DNA of 33,325 bases from Hofstenia miamia. Its lineage: Eukaryota > Xenacoelomorpha > Acoela. Position 1 is the stretch's first letter. Each line of letters begins with the position of its first letter. The notes beneath the pieces were generated by a model. The model was not told the origin of the DNA. It was given only the letters and a program-made list of their open reading frames with translations, and ran no database searches. The DNA lies in NCBI GenBank assembly GCA_004352715.1, contig SCFE01000007.1, forward strand, positions 2,674,830 through 2,708,154, given 5' to 3'. The position numbers and the translations under genes are program-made. This document shows positions 31,479-33,325 of this stretch, piece by piece.

Positions 31479-33263
31479 AGTATTGCAAAAGGTATTCCAG
31501 AAATATATCTCATTGAACCGAAGTTAATTCTTACATTTGTTCTGGACCTGCAATTTCAAATTACAAAAATATAATCGTTTCCATTGTAAATACGTTTAGA
31601 AACTATGGCAAATATTTGTATAAAAATGCATGATTTTTGTAAATGGCAAATTGAATAATATTTGGCAATTATTTGTCAAATTATCCAAATTTATACAATT
31701 GGCACATTCATTAATTAACAGCTTATTTGAATAATTAAACGTGTACACATTGTATAATAAACTATTTCACACATTTTTTAAACCAATGTAACGAAAATTT
31801 TAACTTTTCATTGACTAATGTTGTAAACAATTACAATATTTTTATATTTAAGAATAAGTTATGCAACTTTTCAACACGCAATTAGTACTAGTTATAGAAT
31901 AGTGTGTTCTTTTACTTTTATATCTTCATACCAGTGATAACTTTTAAATCTAACATAATTATTAATGTTTAAATTATAAGTCATCGTTGCTAAAATTTTG
32001 AGCACACTGTCACGGAATACAAACAAGCTTAATTGGTATAATTGTCAGTGTTGCATTACTTTGAAATAATGATGTTGATTCACACTTGATTGCATTTTTG
32101 CAAATGGTAGGCTTTTGATTGCTTTAGATTAAACCATGAGTAGTCGGTATAGAGTCACTGCATCAGCGGTGTGCACTGTATAATGTGAAAGCAATTACTG
32201 TTGTAAATAACTAAAGCTGATGAAAGTTAAATACTTTGCAGAAGTGCATGAGTGTAATTAGCTTATATAAAAATAAATTCTCAAAAATTCACTCTAGCAC
32301 AAAGTTATTGAAACCGAGTTCAAACTTATACGAGCATGTGTCTTAGAAATTTCTTACAAATTGCTTGGACTGATTATGTTAATCGAAAACGAGGGTAGGA
32401 TGAACAATCAATTGCTTGAGAATCATTTTATACCTTTTTTGCTGAGAACGTTTTTCTTTTGCAAATTACACCTTCCAAAATGGATATTTTCACTTTGTTC
32501 AATTTTTACATTGGGTACAAAAGTGTTACAATTTTGCATGTTGTTATCGATACCTATTGTGAACAAATACTGACATCTTAATTTCAATCTAAACTCTAAG
32601 TCGTTTATGCTGGGTATGTGATATTTAATGGGATTTTAAATCCCAGAACACCCAGTGGTATATATGTTATACTAAGGTTGTGAAATTATGAATTTCGTGA
32701 AATTCCTAAAATTCAGTGAGTTGGTGAAACTGGAATTTCACTTACCTAACTTCATAATAACATTAATATTCTTAGATACTTCATGTATTTATTGGAAAAT
32801 TACTAGCTCTAACCCTAACCCCAACTTCAACCTTCTCACATTTATTTGTTTTACGAAGATCTTACATAAGTCAAATAGCAATTTCTCAATATTGCCGTTT
32901 TGTACAATTTTGACAAAATACATCACCAATTCTATTGGGAAAAAAATTAAAAATACGTGCAGATTTTATGATACTATACAAAAGAATATTGAATATTCTA
33001 CAGTAATCCTGCTATGGAAAAAAAAATTTAACTGCACAAAGATTTCATTGTGAAATAATTAAATCCAGATAATGGTAGTAAAATTAGCATGACACGTCTC
33101 TTAAAATTGTCATATACATATTTTTTAACTTAGATAATTTCTGGAGGGATGAGGTCAAAAGTTGTATTTCATACTATGGGAAATTTCTGCATATAACATT
33201 CCCAGTACATATTAATAACAATTATAACGAATTTTTGCTTAGTAAAAGCGAATAGTTATTTGA

Positions 33264-33264
<1 letters not shown>
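31240..33264. other. 5' flank of the LDLa receptor gene
   Basis: AT-rich sequence. It should hold the promoter and any 5' UTR exon, but none can be recognised. It contains a (TA)n run (31433-31474), AT-rich palindromic words TTGGCAAATATTTG-like at about 31600-31700, a near-palindrome GGGATTTTAAATCCC at 32631-32645, and the inverted pair GTGAAATTCC / GGAATTTCAC at about 32697-32741. A 121-codon plus-strand frame at 32688-33053 has no recognisable motif. Confidence 0.45.
31433..31474. repeat. (TA)n microsatellite
   Basis: About 42 bases of alternating A and T. Confidence 0.95.
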
Positions 33265-33295
<31 letters not shown>

Positions 33296-33325
33296 TATAT
33301 ACATATATATAAATATATATATATA
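33265..33325. repeat. (TA)n-rich microsatellite at the window edge
   Basis: Interrupted TA repeats that continue to the last base of the window. Confidence 0.9.

Noticed and set aside
32811-32825. CTAACCCTAACCCC, telomere-like repeat
   Set aside because: Only two units, with no array and no chromosome-end context.
1-33325. tRNA, rRNA or CRISPR features
   Set aside because: No cloverleaf with conserved B-box sequence, no rRNA core sequence and no regularly spaced direct repeats were seen; covariance-model scans would be needed to exclude small RNAs.

Overview
The window is animal nuclear DNA: strongly AT-rich, with kilobase-scale introns, GT/AG splice sites, (TA)n microsatellites, assembly gaps, metazoan-type 7TM receptors with LDL-receptor class A (LDLa) modules, and relics of hAT, Tc1/mariner-superfamily, LINE and Ty3/gypsy elements. 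It has no prokaryotic features (no operons, ribosome binding sites or CRISPR). An invertebrate is most likely; I cannot name the species.

The main result is a gene read from splice sites and phases on the minus strand, about 31.24 to 13.76 kb. Exon 1 (31239-30737) encodes a signal peptide, three LDLa-like modules and the first two cysteines of a fourth. Exon 2 (19979-19697) completes the fourth and adds a fifth. Exon 3 (18293-17200) carries TM1-TM6 of a rhodopsin-class receptor. Exon 4 (13936-13759) carries TM7 and helix 8, followed by a polyA signal. All three junctions agree in phase (2, 0, 2) and the model gives 685 residues. The domain order is signal peptide, LDLa x5, 7TM, with no leucine-rich repeats, unlike the LDLa-LRR-7TM receptors (relaxin receptors, snail GRL101). 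A second, single-exon and very divergent 7TM receptor lies downstream on the same strand (7151-6180).

The rest is mostly mobile DNA. Region by region: 1-833 holds a duplicated 70-bp block and CpG-rich motifs. 834-1833 is a gap. 2154-2795 is an uninterrupted but truncated BED/hAT transposase followed by a cluster of GCCTAA-type motifs. 7.45-8.81 kb holds Tc1-like and LINE reverse transcriptase relics. 10.5-12.5 kb holds pieces of another transposase next to a 702-bp hAT-like element. Intron 1 of the receptor gene (10.8 kb) contains a 5'-truncated Ty3/gypsy pol relic with a long unrecognised region behind its integrase (about 26.4-20.4 kb). Nested in that is a 360-bp hAT MITE with perfect 8-bp target duplications. 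The same intron also carries a separate 173-bp hAT MITE and a possible 24-nt in-frame micro-exon.

The two receptors are the only genes I would call functional. One has an adhesion-like or ligand-capturing ectodomain joined directly to a canonical 7TM core; the other is a short receptor that has lost most class A signature residues. Everything here comes from reading the sequence; no database search was possible.
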